Origin: Bradyrhizobium liaoningense
Lineage (GTDB): Bacteria; Pseudomonadota; Alphaproteobacteria; Rhizobiales; Xanthobacteraceae
Assembly (NCBI RefSeq): GCF_018130825.1
Contig: NZ_JAFCJS010000002.1
Span: forward strand, 62,001 to 126,000
DNA: 64,000 bases
Direction: 5' to 3'
The notes under the pieces are model-generated. The model was not told the origin of the DNA and did no database searches. It was given only the letters and a program-made list of their open reading frames with translations. Made by a program: the position numbers and the translations under genes. Shown here piece by piece: positions 1-7,241 of this stretch. Each line of letters starts with the position of its first letter. The first letter of the stretch is position 1.

Positions 1-409
1 CGCAGAGATCCGGACGAGCCGCGAAGCGGTACAGCGGGTTCTCGTGCCAGTGCAGCTGCATGCGCACGCCGCGCAGCAGCGGATAGCGTTTGAGGCGGTC
101 GAGCTGCGGGCGTACGTCGTCGGCTGCGAAATTGGCGTAGGCGACGATGGCATGCGGCCAGCCGTGCTCCTCGGCCGTGCGCTGCACCCAGGCGGCTTCC
201 TCCTCGAAATGCTCGGGCGCCCAATTGGTCTGCACATAGACGGAGCGGGCAACGCCGGTGACCTTGAGATCGGCGAGATACTCCTCGATCGGATAATCGC
301 GGCGGATCGGCTCGTAAGGTCCGAAGATGCGCGGCTGCATGGGGCCGGTCAGCCAGGGCAGGTCGGCCTGCCGCCAAATGTGATGATGGCCGTCGACAAT
401 ATCGTTCAC
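1..409 (-). CDS. Amidohydrolase (amidohydrolase_2 type), 3' end outside the window
   Basis: The minus-strand reading from a GTG at 409 gives about 136 residues starting VNDIVDGHHHIWRQADLPW. The HxH-type motif (DGHHHIW) right after the start is typical of the first metal-ligand strand of TIM-barrel amidohydrolases of the 2-pyrone-4,6-dicarboxylate lactonase/amidohydrolase_2 group. The GTG overlaps the TGA of the preceding VWA gene (GTGA, 406-409), and GGAGAG lies just upstream, so translation is probably coupled. The gene runs off the left edge, so the remaining metal ligands cannot be seen. Family members hydrolyse lactones or cyclic amides, which would suit a catabolic operon, but the substrate is unknown. 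Confidence 0.8.
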   Translation of the reverse strand, partial: MNDIVDGHHHIWRQADLPWLTGPMQPRIFGPYEPIRRDYPIEEYLADLKVTGVARSVYVQTNWAPEHFEEEAAWVQRTAEEHGWPHAIVAYANFAADDVRPQLDRLKRYPLLRGVRMQLHWHENPLYRFAARPDLC

Positions 410-1527
410 GCAGCTCTCCTTCGTCCCTGTGCCAGTACATGGGCGACGATCGAGGAGCTCGATCCGCCGTCCACGAGATCGTCGACGAACCGCTCGATGG
501 CGACGAGCGCTTCGGTCTGCGGGCGGAAGCCCGGTCCTGTCGCGAGCGGCGTCAGCCAGCTCAGGCGCCAGGCCCGCCGCGCCAGTTTCGCGACTGCGTC
601 GCGAAGCGCGTCGGGCTCGCCGCGTTCGAGTCCATCCGACACGACGACCACGGCGGCGCCGCGGGCATAGCCGCCGAACCGCGGGACCGCGAGGAAGGCT
701 TGCAGCGCGTCGCCGATGCGGGTGCCGCCGTCCCAGTCGCTGACCAGATGCGCCGCGGCGTTCAACGCCTGCTCGCGGCGCTTCAGCCGCAGCGCGCGGG
801 TGACACGGGTCAGCCGCGTGCCGAAGGTGAAGACCTCGACATTCGGCGCCGCCTGTATCAGCGCGTGCGCGAGCTTCATGTTCTCCTCGGTGCGGCTCTT
901 CATCGAGCCGGAGACGTCGATCAGCAGCAGCATCTTGCGCGAGCGCTGGCGCCGCTTCATGTGGCCGAGCCGCAAAATCTCGCCGTCGCTGCGGACGCTG
1001 TCGCGCAGGGTGCGGCGGAGGTCGGCAAAGGGGCCGCGGCGGGCCCGCATGCGACGGTGCCCACGCCGCCGCGGCAGGCGTCGCGGGGCTTCGCGCGCCA
1101 GGCGGCGGAGCGGATCGGAGGTTGAGAGCTGGCCGAAACTGCGCTCGACCAGCGCTTCGGTGCGCGTCGCGGTCAGGCCGGACTCGTTGGCGTCATCGGA
1201 GAGCAGGGGCTCCTCGTCGCCGCGGCCTTCCTCCTGGAGACGGACGGTCTCGTCGTCCTCGCCCTCGTCGTCGCGCGCAATGGCCTCGCTGCCGCGGAAA
1301 TGAAGGTCGAACAGCCGGTCGAAGGTGGCGCGCCGCTCGGGCGGTGGGGCGAGCGTGGCGAGCGCAGATTGCCTGATGTCGTCGAGGTCGCGCGGACCGA
1401 GCAATGCGATCGCGGCGAGAAAGGCGGTGGTCTGCTCCGGCGCTACGGCGAAACCGTTGGCACGCAGCAGCGCGACGAACGAGACGAAGATGCGCGCAGC
1501 GCGCGGGAGCTGCTGCTCGGTGCTCAT
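406..1527 (-). CDS. CoxE-like VWA-domain protein
   Basis: The protein is 373 residues. It has an N-terminal helical region, an acidic stretch around 85-112, a very Arg-rich stretch around 142-198, and a von Willebrand A domain with an intact MIDAS start, DVSGSMK, at 204-210. This architecture matches CoxE, which acts with the AAA ATPase CoxD in active-site maturation of molybdenum hydroxylases such as aerobic CO dehydrogenase. The ATG overlaps the TGA of the ATPase gene (ATGA), so the two are probably made together. Its position directly after the split molybdopterin-subunit genes supports a maturation role. The substrate enzyme is inferred from context. Confidence 0.88.
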   Translation of the reverse strand: MSTEQQLPRAARIFVSFVALLRANGFAVAPEQTTAFLAAIALLGPRDLDDIRQSALATLAPPPERRATFDRLFDLHFRGSEAIARDDEGEDDETVRLQEEGRGDEEPLLSDDANESGLTATRTEALVERSFGQLSTSDPLRRLAREAPRRLPRRRGHRRMRARRGPFADLRRTLRDSVRSDGEILRLGHMKRRQRSRKMLLLIDVSGSMKSRTEENMKLAHALIQAAPNVEVFTFGTRLTRVTRALRLKRREQALNAAAHLVSDWDGGTRIGDALQAFLAVPRFGGYARGAAVVVVSDGLERGEPDALRDAVAKLARRAWRLSWLTPLATGPGFRPQTEALVAIERFVDDLVDGGSSSSIVAHVLAQGRRRAA

Positions 1528-2405
1528 GCGGTCGCCTCCGCGAGCATGGCATCGAGCCGGGGGGCGATGAAGTGCAGGTCCTCCTCGTCCTTCAGCGCGA
1601 CGCCGATCGAGCGCTTGAAGGCGTCGGGCCAGCGTGCGCCGCCCTTGTTGAGGAGCGTCGCGGCCTCAGCCCAGTCGACGGCCTCGGCGATGCCGGGCGC
1701 CTTGCTCAACGGCTCGCGCCGCAGCTTCTCGACGGCTGCGACGACGGCGCGGGCCGTGGCTTCGGCGACGCTGGATGCGCGCATCATGATGATCCGCGCC
1801 TCCCGCTCGGCGGTGGGATAGTCGATCCAGTGATAGACGCAGCGGCGGCGCAGGGCCTCGTGCAGATCGCGCGTCCGGTTCGAGGTCAGCACGACCACGG
1901 GACGCTCGGCCGCGCGGACCGTGCCGCGCTCGGGGATGGAGATCTGGAAATCGGACAGGAATTCGAGCAGGAACGCCTCGAACTCCTGGTCGGCCCGGTC
2001 GATTTCGTCGATCAGCAGCACGGTTGAATCGGGCGCGCGCAGCGCCGCCAGCATCGGCCGCTCGATCAGGAAGGTTTCGCCGTAGATGTCGATACTGTCG
2101 TCGCCGGCCTGGCGGATCGCGAGCATCTGGCGCGGGTAGTTCCATTCATAAAGCGCGGCAGAGGCGTCGATGCCCTCGTAGCATTGCAGGCGGATCAATT
2201 GCCGGCCGAGCACGGCGGCGATGGCCTTCGCCGCTTCCGTCTTGCCGACGCCGGGCGCGCCTTCCAGCAGCAGCGGTTTGCCGAGGGCAAGGCCGAGATA
2301 GGCGGCGGTCGCGAGCCCTTCGTCGGCGAGGTAATAAGCCGCCCGCAACGCCTTCTCCAGCGCCTCCGGGCTGTCGATACCGACGATGTTGCTACGAACG
2401 GCCAC
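1524..2405 (-). CDS. CoxD/MoxR-like AAA ATPase
   Basis: This encodes 293 residues from a GTG at 2405, chosen because GGGAG lies 5 nt upstream; a longer open frame reaches 2534 but runs into the upstream gene and lacks family similarity there. The Walker A motif is GAPGVGKTE and the Walker B motif is VLLIDEIDRAD, followed by a sensor-like TSN. This is the MoxR/CoxD class of AAA+ ATPases that partner VWA proteins. The neighbour downstream is CoxE-like, with a 4-nt overlap. In CO dehydrogenase systems CoxD is implicated in cofactor sulfuration or metal insertion; here it probably matures the molybdenum enzyme encoded just upstream. Confidence 0.9.
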   Translation of the reverse strand: MAVRSNIVGIDSPEALEKALRAAYYLADEGLATAAYLGLALGKPLLLEGAPGVGKTEAAKAIAAVLGRQLIRLQCYEGIDASAALYEWNYPRQMLAIRQAGDDSIDIYGETFLIERPMLAALRAPDSTVLLIDEIDRADQEFEAFLLEFLSDFQISIPERGTVRAAERPVVVLTSNRTRDLHEALRRRCVYHWIDYPTAEREARIIMMRASSVAEATARAVVAAVEKLRREPLSKAPGIAEAVDWAEAATLLNKGGARWPDAFKRSIGVALKDEEDLHFIAPRLDAMLAEATA

Positions 2406-2415
2406 GGTGTCTCCC

Positions 2416-3438
2416 TCAGCGCCGTGCCTGCGGCCGTGCGCCGCCTTGGGCTTTGATCGCCCGCAGCACCTTTTCCGGCGTGATCGGCAAATCGTCGATG
2501 CGCACGCCGACGGCATTGAAGATCGCGTTGGCAACGGCGGGCAGTACCGGGTTGGCGCACATCTCGCCGGGCCCCTTGGCGCCGAACGGACCGTCAGGCG
2601 CGGGCCGTTCCAGCACGGCGATATCGTGCGGGCAGATGTCGCCGGGGCCGGGCATCAGATATTCGACGAAGTCGCGGGGCCCGTGAGCCGGGTCCGGGTA
2701 ATAAGGCTCGGGCGTCTCGTAGAGCGCGTGGCTGACGCCCATCCAGGCGCCACCGACGAGCTGCTGCTCGACCAGGCGCGGGTTGAGCGCGCGGCCGAGC
2801 TCATAGGCGGAGTCCATGCGGACCATCGCGACCTCGCCGGTCTCGTCGTCGACCTCGACTTCGGCGACGAGGCAGGCATGGGCGTAGCAGGTCGCCGGCG
2901 ACATCTCACCGGTCTCGGGATCGACATCGGAGAGCGGCACGAGGAAGATGCCGCGTCCGGAGATAGTCTTGCCCTGCTTGAATTGCGCTGCGATCGCGAC
3001 GTCCTTGGTCGAGATCGAGCGGTGCGGCGCGCCCTTGACGTGGATGTTGCCGCGGCCGTCGGTTTCGAGATCGGCGGCGTTGACCTCGAGCTCCTCGGCC
3101 GCCGCCTCCATCATCACGCCGCGTGCCTCGCGGGCAGCGGCCATCACGGCGTTGCCGACGCGATGGGTGCCGCGCGAGGCGAACGAGCCCATGCAATGCG
3201 GGCCGGTGTCGGAATCGGCGGTGTCGACATAGACGTCCTCGACCGGCACGCCCAAGGTCTCCGCGCAGATCTGCCGCGTCACCGATTTCATGCCTTGGCC
3301 GAGATCGATCGACGACAGCGCCACGGTGAACTTGCCGCTCGGGTTGGAATGCACCAGCGCCTGGCTCGGATCGCCGCCGAGATTCATGCCGATGGGATAG
3401 TTGATTGACGCCATGCCGCGTCCGCGATGCCTGGTCAT
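2416..3438 (-). CDS. Molybdenum hydroxylase large subunit, C-terminal half (separate gene)
   Basis: The 340-residue product starts at an ATG at 3438 with AAGGAG 8 nt upstream, one base after the TGA of the N-terminal-half gene (TGAGATG). It begins where an ordinary 770-800-residue xanthine-dehydrogenase-family large subunit continues after its first molybdopterin domain: RGRGMASINYPIGMNLGG. A GQGM segment (49-50 region) and the active-site loop GAKGPGEMCANP with the catalytic-type Glu292 are intact. It should therefore assemble with the product of 3440-5032 to rebuild the molybdenum site. It could instead be read as a split pseudogene, but its own ribosome site and intact motifs argue for a working two-piece subunit. 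Confidence 0.85.
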   Translation of the reverse strand: MTRHRGRGMASINYPIGMNLGGDPSQALVHSNPSGKFTVALSSIDLGQGMKSVTRQICAETLGVPVEDVYVDTADSDTGPHCMGSFASRGTHRVGNAVMAAAREARGVMMEAAAEELEVNAADLETDGRGNIHVKGAPHRSISTKDVAIAAQFKQGKTISGRGIFLVPLSDVDPETGEMSPATCYAHACLVAEVEVDDETGEVAMVRMDSAYELGRALNPRLVEQQLVGGAWMGVSHALYETPEPYYPDPAHGPRDFVEYLMPGPGDICPHDIAVLERPAPDGPFGAKGPGEMCANPVLPAVANAIFNAVGVRIDDLPITPEKVLRAIKAQGGARPQARR

Positions 3439-3439
3439 C

Positions 3440-5032
3440 TCAGCGTCTCCTTGTTCCGAACACGGATGAGAAGCGGGTCGTGCCATGCGAGGGCGCTGCT
3501 GGCCGCGGCGAGGGGGGCGGCGGAGCGGGCGGTGGCGGCTCGCGCGGCGGTTCGCGGGTGACAGTGGGCGGAAGCCGGTCATAGCTGGTGCGCTGCTGCG
3601 CCGGAGCCGCAGGCCGGCTGCGCGAATCCGTGGGCGTCGGCGGGATCACGGCGCGGCTACCGCCGCCATCCTTGCGCGAGGAGGCGCGCTTGAACTCCTC
3701 GCGGATCGGCCACTTTGCCTTTTCGGCCGCGACCTGGACGCATTCGATCAATGCTGTGTTCTTGGCCTCGCGCCGGTGCGCCTTCATGTCGCCGTCGCGA
3801 TAGGCGTTGAGGATGCGGAACTCCATTGGGTCCATGCCGACGAGGTTGGCCAGCTTGTCCATCTGGCACTCTATCGCAAAATCCATTGCGGTGACGCCGA
3901 AGCCGCGCATTGCGGTGGCCGGCGTCCGGTTCGTGAAGACGCAATAGACGTCGCCATAGACGTTCGGGATGGTATAGGGGCCCGGCAGATGCGCGGCGCA
4001 TTTCACCGCGGCGTAGCTCGACAGCCGTGTATAGGCCCCACTATCGAAGTAGGCGCGGATCTTGCGCGCGACGATGCGGCCGTCGCGCATCACGCCGTCC
4101 TTGATGTAGATGCGTTCGGCGCCGCGCGGCGGGCCGTACTGCATCTCCTCCTCGCGCCCGAACACGTAGCGGACGGGGCGCCCGGTCAGCATCGCGCCGA
4201 GGATCGCGAGCGGCTCGGTCAGAGTGTCCACCTTGCCGCCGAACCCGCCGCCAACGGTGCCGCCGATGAAGTGGAATGTGTTCGAGGGCACGTCCAAAAT
4301 CTTGGCGCAGGTGTCGACCGAGAAGAACAGCGCCTGCGTCGAGGTGTAGACGACGTAGCGGCCGTTGGTGTCGGGCGCGGCGATCGCGCCGTTGGTCTCG
4401 GTCGGCGCGTGCTCGATCGGCGACATCTGGTAGCGCTGCTCGAGCACGTGGTCGGCGATTGCAAGCGCCGCGTCGGCATCGCCGAAGCGCAGGCGCTGGT
4501 GATCGTAGACGTCGTGATAGATGAAGGCGTTCTTCGGATAGGTTTCGTTGACCACAGGCGCGCCGGGCTTCAGCGCGTCCTCGACGTCGAGCACGGTCGG
4601 CAGCGGCTCGTAGTCGACCTTGACCTTTGCGATCGCCTCGAAGGCCTCGCGCTCGCTGTTGGCGACGATGGCGACGATCGGCTCGCCCTTGTAGCGCACC
4701 TTGTCGACGGCCAGCGACGGCTCATCGTCCTTGCCGAAGTTGATGAGGCTGAGCAGCGTGTTGAGGTTGACCGGTACGTCGGCGCCGCGGATGATCCGCC
4801 GGACACCCGCCGAGCGCTCCGCGTCCGCGGTGTCGATGCGGCGGAGCCTTGCATGCGCATGCGTCGAGCGCACGACCTTCAGGTGCAGCATGCCCTGAAG
4901 TTTATGATCGTTGAAATAGCTGGATGTGCCCGTGACATGGCCGAGCATGTCCTGGCGCTGGGTGCCCTTGCCGATCTCCTTCAGATTATCGTCGCGCTCG
5001 TCGGCGAAAATGTCCTTGCGCAGTTCCAGCAT
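3440..5032 (-). CDS. Molybdenum hydroxylase large subunit, N-terminal half with proline-rich tail
   Basis: The product is 530 residues. Residues 15-140 form the N-terminal Ald_Xan_dh domain and about 160-445 the first molybdopterin-binding region, with the glycine-rich GGTVGGGFGGK (257-267) and AMRGFG (374-379). From about 450 to the stop the sequence changes to a Ser/Arg/Pro-rich tail, including EPPREPPPPAPPPP near 495-507, that has no counterpart in the family. The usual C-terminal half is encoded by the next gene. The copper-binding Cys loop of true CO dehydrogenase (VAYRCSFR type) is absent at the AMRGFG position, so this is a hydroxylase or dehydrogenase of another substrate rather than CO. 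The start lies 12 nt after the 2Fe-2S subunit. Confidence 0.88.
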   Translation of the reverse strand: MLELRKDIFADERDDNLKEIGKGTQRQDMLGHVTGTSSYFNDHKLQGMLHLKVVRSTHAHARLRRIDTADAERSAGVRRIIRGADVPVNLNTLLSLINFGKDDEPSLAVDKVRYKGEPIVAIVANSEREAFEAIAKVKVDYEPLPTVLDVEDALKPGAPVVNETYPKNAFIYHDVYDHQRLRFGDADAALAIADHVLEQRYQMSPIEHAPTETNGAIAAPDTNGRYVVYTSTQALFFSVDTCAKILDVPSNTFHFIGGTVGGGFGGKVDTLTEPLAILGAMLTGRPVRYVFGREEEMQYGPPRGAERIYIKDGVMRDGRIVARKIRAYFDSGAYTRLSSYAAVKCAAHLPGPYTIPNVYGDVYCVFTNRTPATAMRGFGVTAMDFAIECQMDKLANLVGMDPMEFRILNAYRDGDMKAHRREAKNTALIECVQVAAEKAKWPIREEFKRASSRKDGGGSRAVIPPTPTDSRSRPAAPAQQRTSYDRLPPTVTREPPREPPPPAPPPPSPRPAAPSHGTTRFSSVFGTRRR

Positions 5033-5044
5033 GGTCGCGTTCCC

Positions 5045-5521
5045 TTACGCGCTGACCCGGCCGCCTGCGGCGGCGAGGATGGCGTTGATGATCGGCTCGT
5101 AGCCGGTGCAGCGGCAGATGTTGCCGGAGATGGCTTCGACGACCTCGTCGCGGCTCGGCGCGGGGTTGCGGTCGAGCAGCGCCTTGGCGGCCATCAGCAT
5201 GCCCGGCGTGCAATAGCCGCACTGGGCGGCGAAATGGTCGGCAAAGGCGCGCTGCAGCGGATGCAGGTTCGGGCCCTGCTTCATGCCGTCGAGCGTTTCG
5301 ACCGAGCGGCCCGCGACCGTTTCGGCCAGTGTCAGGCAGGACAGGTGCAGCTCGCCGTCAACAAGCACGCTGCAGGTGCCGCAGCCGCCCTGGCCGCAGC
5401 CGAATTTCGGTGTCATGTCGCCGATCAGCTCGCGCAGCGCCACGAGCAGATTGGTGCCACCATCAACGAAGATCGCGACGTCGCGGCCATTGTGACGAAA
5501 TTGCAGGGGGACCTTCGACAT
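5045..5521 (-). CDS. Molybdenum hydroxylase 2Fe-2S subunit (CoxS-like)
   Basis: The protein is 158 residues, the normal size for the small subunit. The plant-ferredoxin-like cluster ligands are Cys42, Cys47, Cys50 and Cys62 (CGQGGCGTC then C), and the second four-helix cluster has CGYC (101-104) and CRC (136-138). It carries electrons from the molybdopterin site to FAD in the trimeric enzyme. The order FAD subunit, 2Fe-2S subunit, large subunit with 6- and 12-nt gaps is the common coxMSL-like order. No signal peptide is present, so the enzyme is cytoplasmic. Confidence 0.95.
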   Translation of the reverse strand: MSKVPLQFRHNGRDVAIFVDGGTNLLVALRELIGDMTPKFGCGQGGCGTCSVLVDGELHLSCLTLAETVAGRSVETLDGMKQGPNLHPLQRAFADHFAAQCGYCTPGMLMAAKALLDRNPAPSRDEVVEAISGNICRCTGYEPIINAILAAAGGRVSA

Positions 5522-5527
5522 GGCGGT

Positions 5528-6346
5528 CTATTCCTGTCCCGACAGCAGGCGCCGCAGATGCACGCCGACGATCTCGCGGCGGTACCAGGCGCTGCCGAGC
5601 GCGTTGTCGGATGGCGATGTTCCTTCGGTTGCCGCCGATGCGGCGGCCGCGATCGTCGCGGCATCCAGCGAGCGGCCCTCGAGCGCGCGCTCGGCGGCGC
5701 GGGCGCGGATCTGTGTCGGGGCCATCGAGCCCAGCGCGATCCGCGCGCCCGCGATCCGTCCACCGCTGACGGGCACATGTGCAGCCAGCGTGATCACCGC
5801 GCCGCCCTTCGGCTTGATGCGCGCGATCTTGCGATAACGGAAGGCGTCTGCGCTGGCCGGCCGGGTGCACGAGACCGACAGCACCAGCGTGCCGGCCTGC
5901 CGGTCGCGCCCCTGCAAGAACTCTTCGATCGGGATGTCGCGCGCGCCGAAACCGCCTTGCACCGCGATGGTGGCGTCGAGCGCCAGCAGCGCCACGGTGA
6001 AATCGCCGTAAGGAGTTGGCGCAAACAGATTGCCGCCAACCGTTCCCATGTTGCGTAAGGCGGGACCGCCGATCGAGCGGGCAGGGGCGTGCAGGAAGGC
6101 GAGGTCGCGCTCGGCGAGCACGCGCGCGAAGGTGACGCCGGCGCCCAGCGTCACGCGCGGGCCGGAGGCATCGATCCGGGTCAGCGCCTGATCCTGCGCG
6201 CGAACGATCGTGGAGATCGAGACATCGCCTTCGTTCAGCGCCCGCATCACCAGCGTGCCGCCGCCGAGGTAGCGCGCGCTACGGTCCGAGGACAGCGCTC
6301 CTGCCGCCTCGCTCGCATTCGCAAAGGTCTTTACCGTCACGGCCAT
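5528..6346 (-). CDS. Molybdenum hydroxylase FAD-binding subunit (CoxM-like)
   Basis: This 272-residue protein has the FAD_binding_5 motifs: YLGGGTLVM near the N-terminus and the diphosphate loop NMGTVGGNL around 98-106, followed by a CO_deh_flav_C-type domain. It takes electrons from the 2Fe-2S subunit and passes them to a terminal acceptor. Its ATG follows the TAA of the upstream SRPBCC gene by one base, so the genes are co-translated. If the two CoxG-like proteins deliver quinone, this FAD subunit is the likely docking surface; that last step is inference. Confidence 0.93.
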   Translation of the reverse strand: MAVTVKTFANASEAAGALSSDRSARYLGGGTLVMRALNEGDVSISTIVRAQDQALTRIDASGPRVTLGAGVTFARVLAERDLAFLHAPARSIGGPALRNMGTVGGNLFAPTPYGDFTVALLALDATIAVQGGFGARDIPIEEFLQGRDRQAGTLVLSVSCTRPASADAFRYRKIARIKPKGGAVITLAAHVPVSGGRIAGARIALGSMAPTQIRARAAERALEGRSLDAATIAAAASAATEGTSPSDNALGSAWYRREIVGVHLRRLLSGQE

Positions 6347-6347
6347 G

Positions 6348-6791
6348 TTATTTGGCCTCCTTCAGATGCCGGCGGATCGCTTCGAACCCGGCCTGATAGA
6401 TATCTTCCGCGACCATGTGGTTGATGCGGTCCCGGTCCTCGGATCTGGTCGTGAATCGCGACTCCCAGTGCCAGAAGGTGCGGTCGCCGTCGGTCACGGG
6501 CAGCAGGCGGACATGGGCGACGTAGTTGAACATCGGGATCGGCGTATCGAGCAGGCAATAGCTGAAGGTCTGTTCGAGGTCGGACAGGGCCAGCAATTGC
6601 TCGCGCAGCTCGGAGCCGTCCTTCAGCTTGAACCGCCTGACGCAGCCGATCTTGTCGGCGGACTGCGCGCGCTCGATGCAGGAGGTCGCGACCGCCGGAT
6701 GCCAGCGGTCATGCCCGTTGAAATCGCGCAACACGTCCCACACCGCGTCGCTCGGCGCGTTCAGGATCGTGCTCTTGACGACATGCGGCAC
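6348..6791 (-). CDS. SRPBCC-domain protein, CoxG-like (copy 2)
   Basis: The gene encodes 147 residues from a GTG at 6791, chosen because GGAGG lies 6 nt upstream and the upstream gene stops at 6794-6796. The sequence VWDVLRDFNGHDRWHPAV and a C-terminal long helix fit the START/Bet v 1-like SRPBCC fold of the polyketide_cyc2/CoxG group. It is clearly paralogous to the next protein: both share DFNG..(N/R)WHPA, DKIGCVR.F and LLPVTDGD or LTPVTDGD. CoxG proteins are linked to membrane anchoring and quinone delivery for CO dehydrogenase. Two copies in tandem suggest a heteromeric carrier or two ligands. Confidence 0.85.
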   Translation of the reverse strand: MPHVVKSTILNAPSDAVWDVLRDFNGHDRWHPAVATSCIERAQSADKIGCVRRFKLKDGSELREQLLALSDLEQTFSYCLLDTPIPMFNYVAHVRLLPVTDGDRTFWHWESRFTTRSEDRDRINHMVAEDIYQAGFEAIRRHLKEAK

Positions 6792-6793
6792 GG

Positions 6794-7231
6794 CTAGCCT
6801 CCAAACACACGCTTCAGCGCGTCGAAGCCGCCTTGGAACACGCCGCCGCCGATGTTGTTGACGAGCTCGGTCTCGCGCTCCGGCGCGCAGTCGAACTCCG
6901 CGGTCCATTCCATGAAAGTCTGGTCGCCATCGGTCACGGGAGTGAGCCGCAGCGTCGCAACGTAGTTTTCGACTCCCATCGGCGATTCCAGGATCGAATA
7001 GGTGCAGAACATGTCGTAGTCGGAGAGGCCGAGCAGCTTTTCGCGGATGCGGTCGCCGTTGCGCAGGCGAAAATCTCGCACACAACCGATCTTGTCGGAG
7101 GGCTCGCCACCCTCGATCCGGCTCTCGGCGATCGCCGGGTGCCAGTTCGGCAGGCCGTTGAAATCGCGCACCCGCGCCCAGACGCGATCGTTGCGGGCGT
7201 TGACGACGGTGGAGACGTAGACGCGGGCCAT
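6794..7231 (-). CDS. SRPBCC-domain protein, CoxG-like (copy 1)
   Basis: This 145-residue protein starts at an ATG at 7231 (MARVYVSTVVNA) preceded by GAGG 8 nt upstream; a longer frame reaches 7321 but would overlap the flotillin-like gene. It has the same SRPBCC signature as its downstream paralogue, with DFNGLPNWHPAIAESRIE and DKIGCVRDF. It lies between the flotillin-like gene and the molybdenum hydroxylase genes, which suggests a link between membrane and enzyme. The stop TAG at 6794-6796 is 2 nt from the next start. Confidence 0.85.
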   Translation of the reverse strand: MARVYVSTVVNARNDRVWARVRDFNGLPNWHPAIAESRIEGGEPSDKIGCVRDFRLRNGDRIREKLLGLSDYDMFCTYSILESPMGVENYVATLRLTPVTDGDQTFMEWTAEFDCAPERETELVNNIGGGVFQGGFDALKRVFGG

Positions 7232-7241
7232 GATCTCGACC

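Noticed and set aside
2416..5521. Aerobic CO dehydrogenase (coxL, coxS, coxM)
   Set aside because: The gene order and maturation genes fit, but the copper-binding Cys loop of CO dehydrogenase is replaced by AMRGFG, so a CO substrate is not supported.
3485..6058. An 857-codon open frame on the plus strand opposite the hydroxylase genes
   Set aside because: It lies antisense to four genes with intact motifs, has no family similarity and reflects high-GC codon bias.
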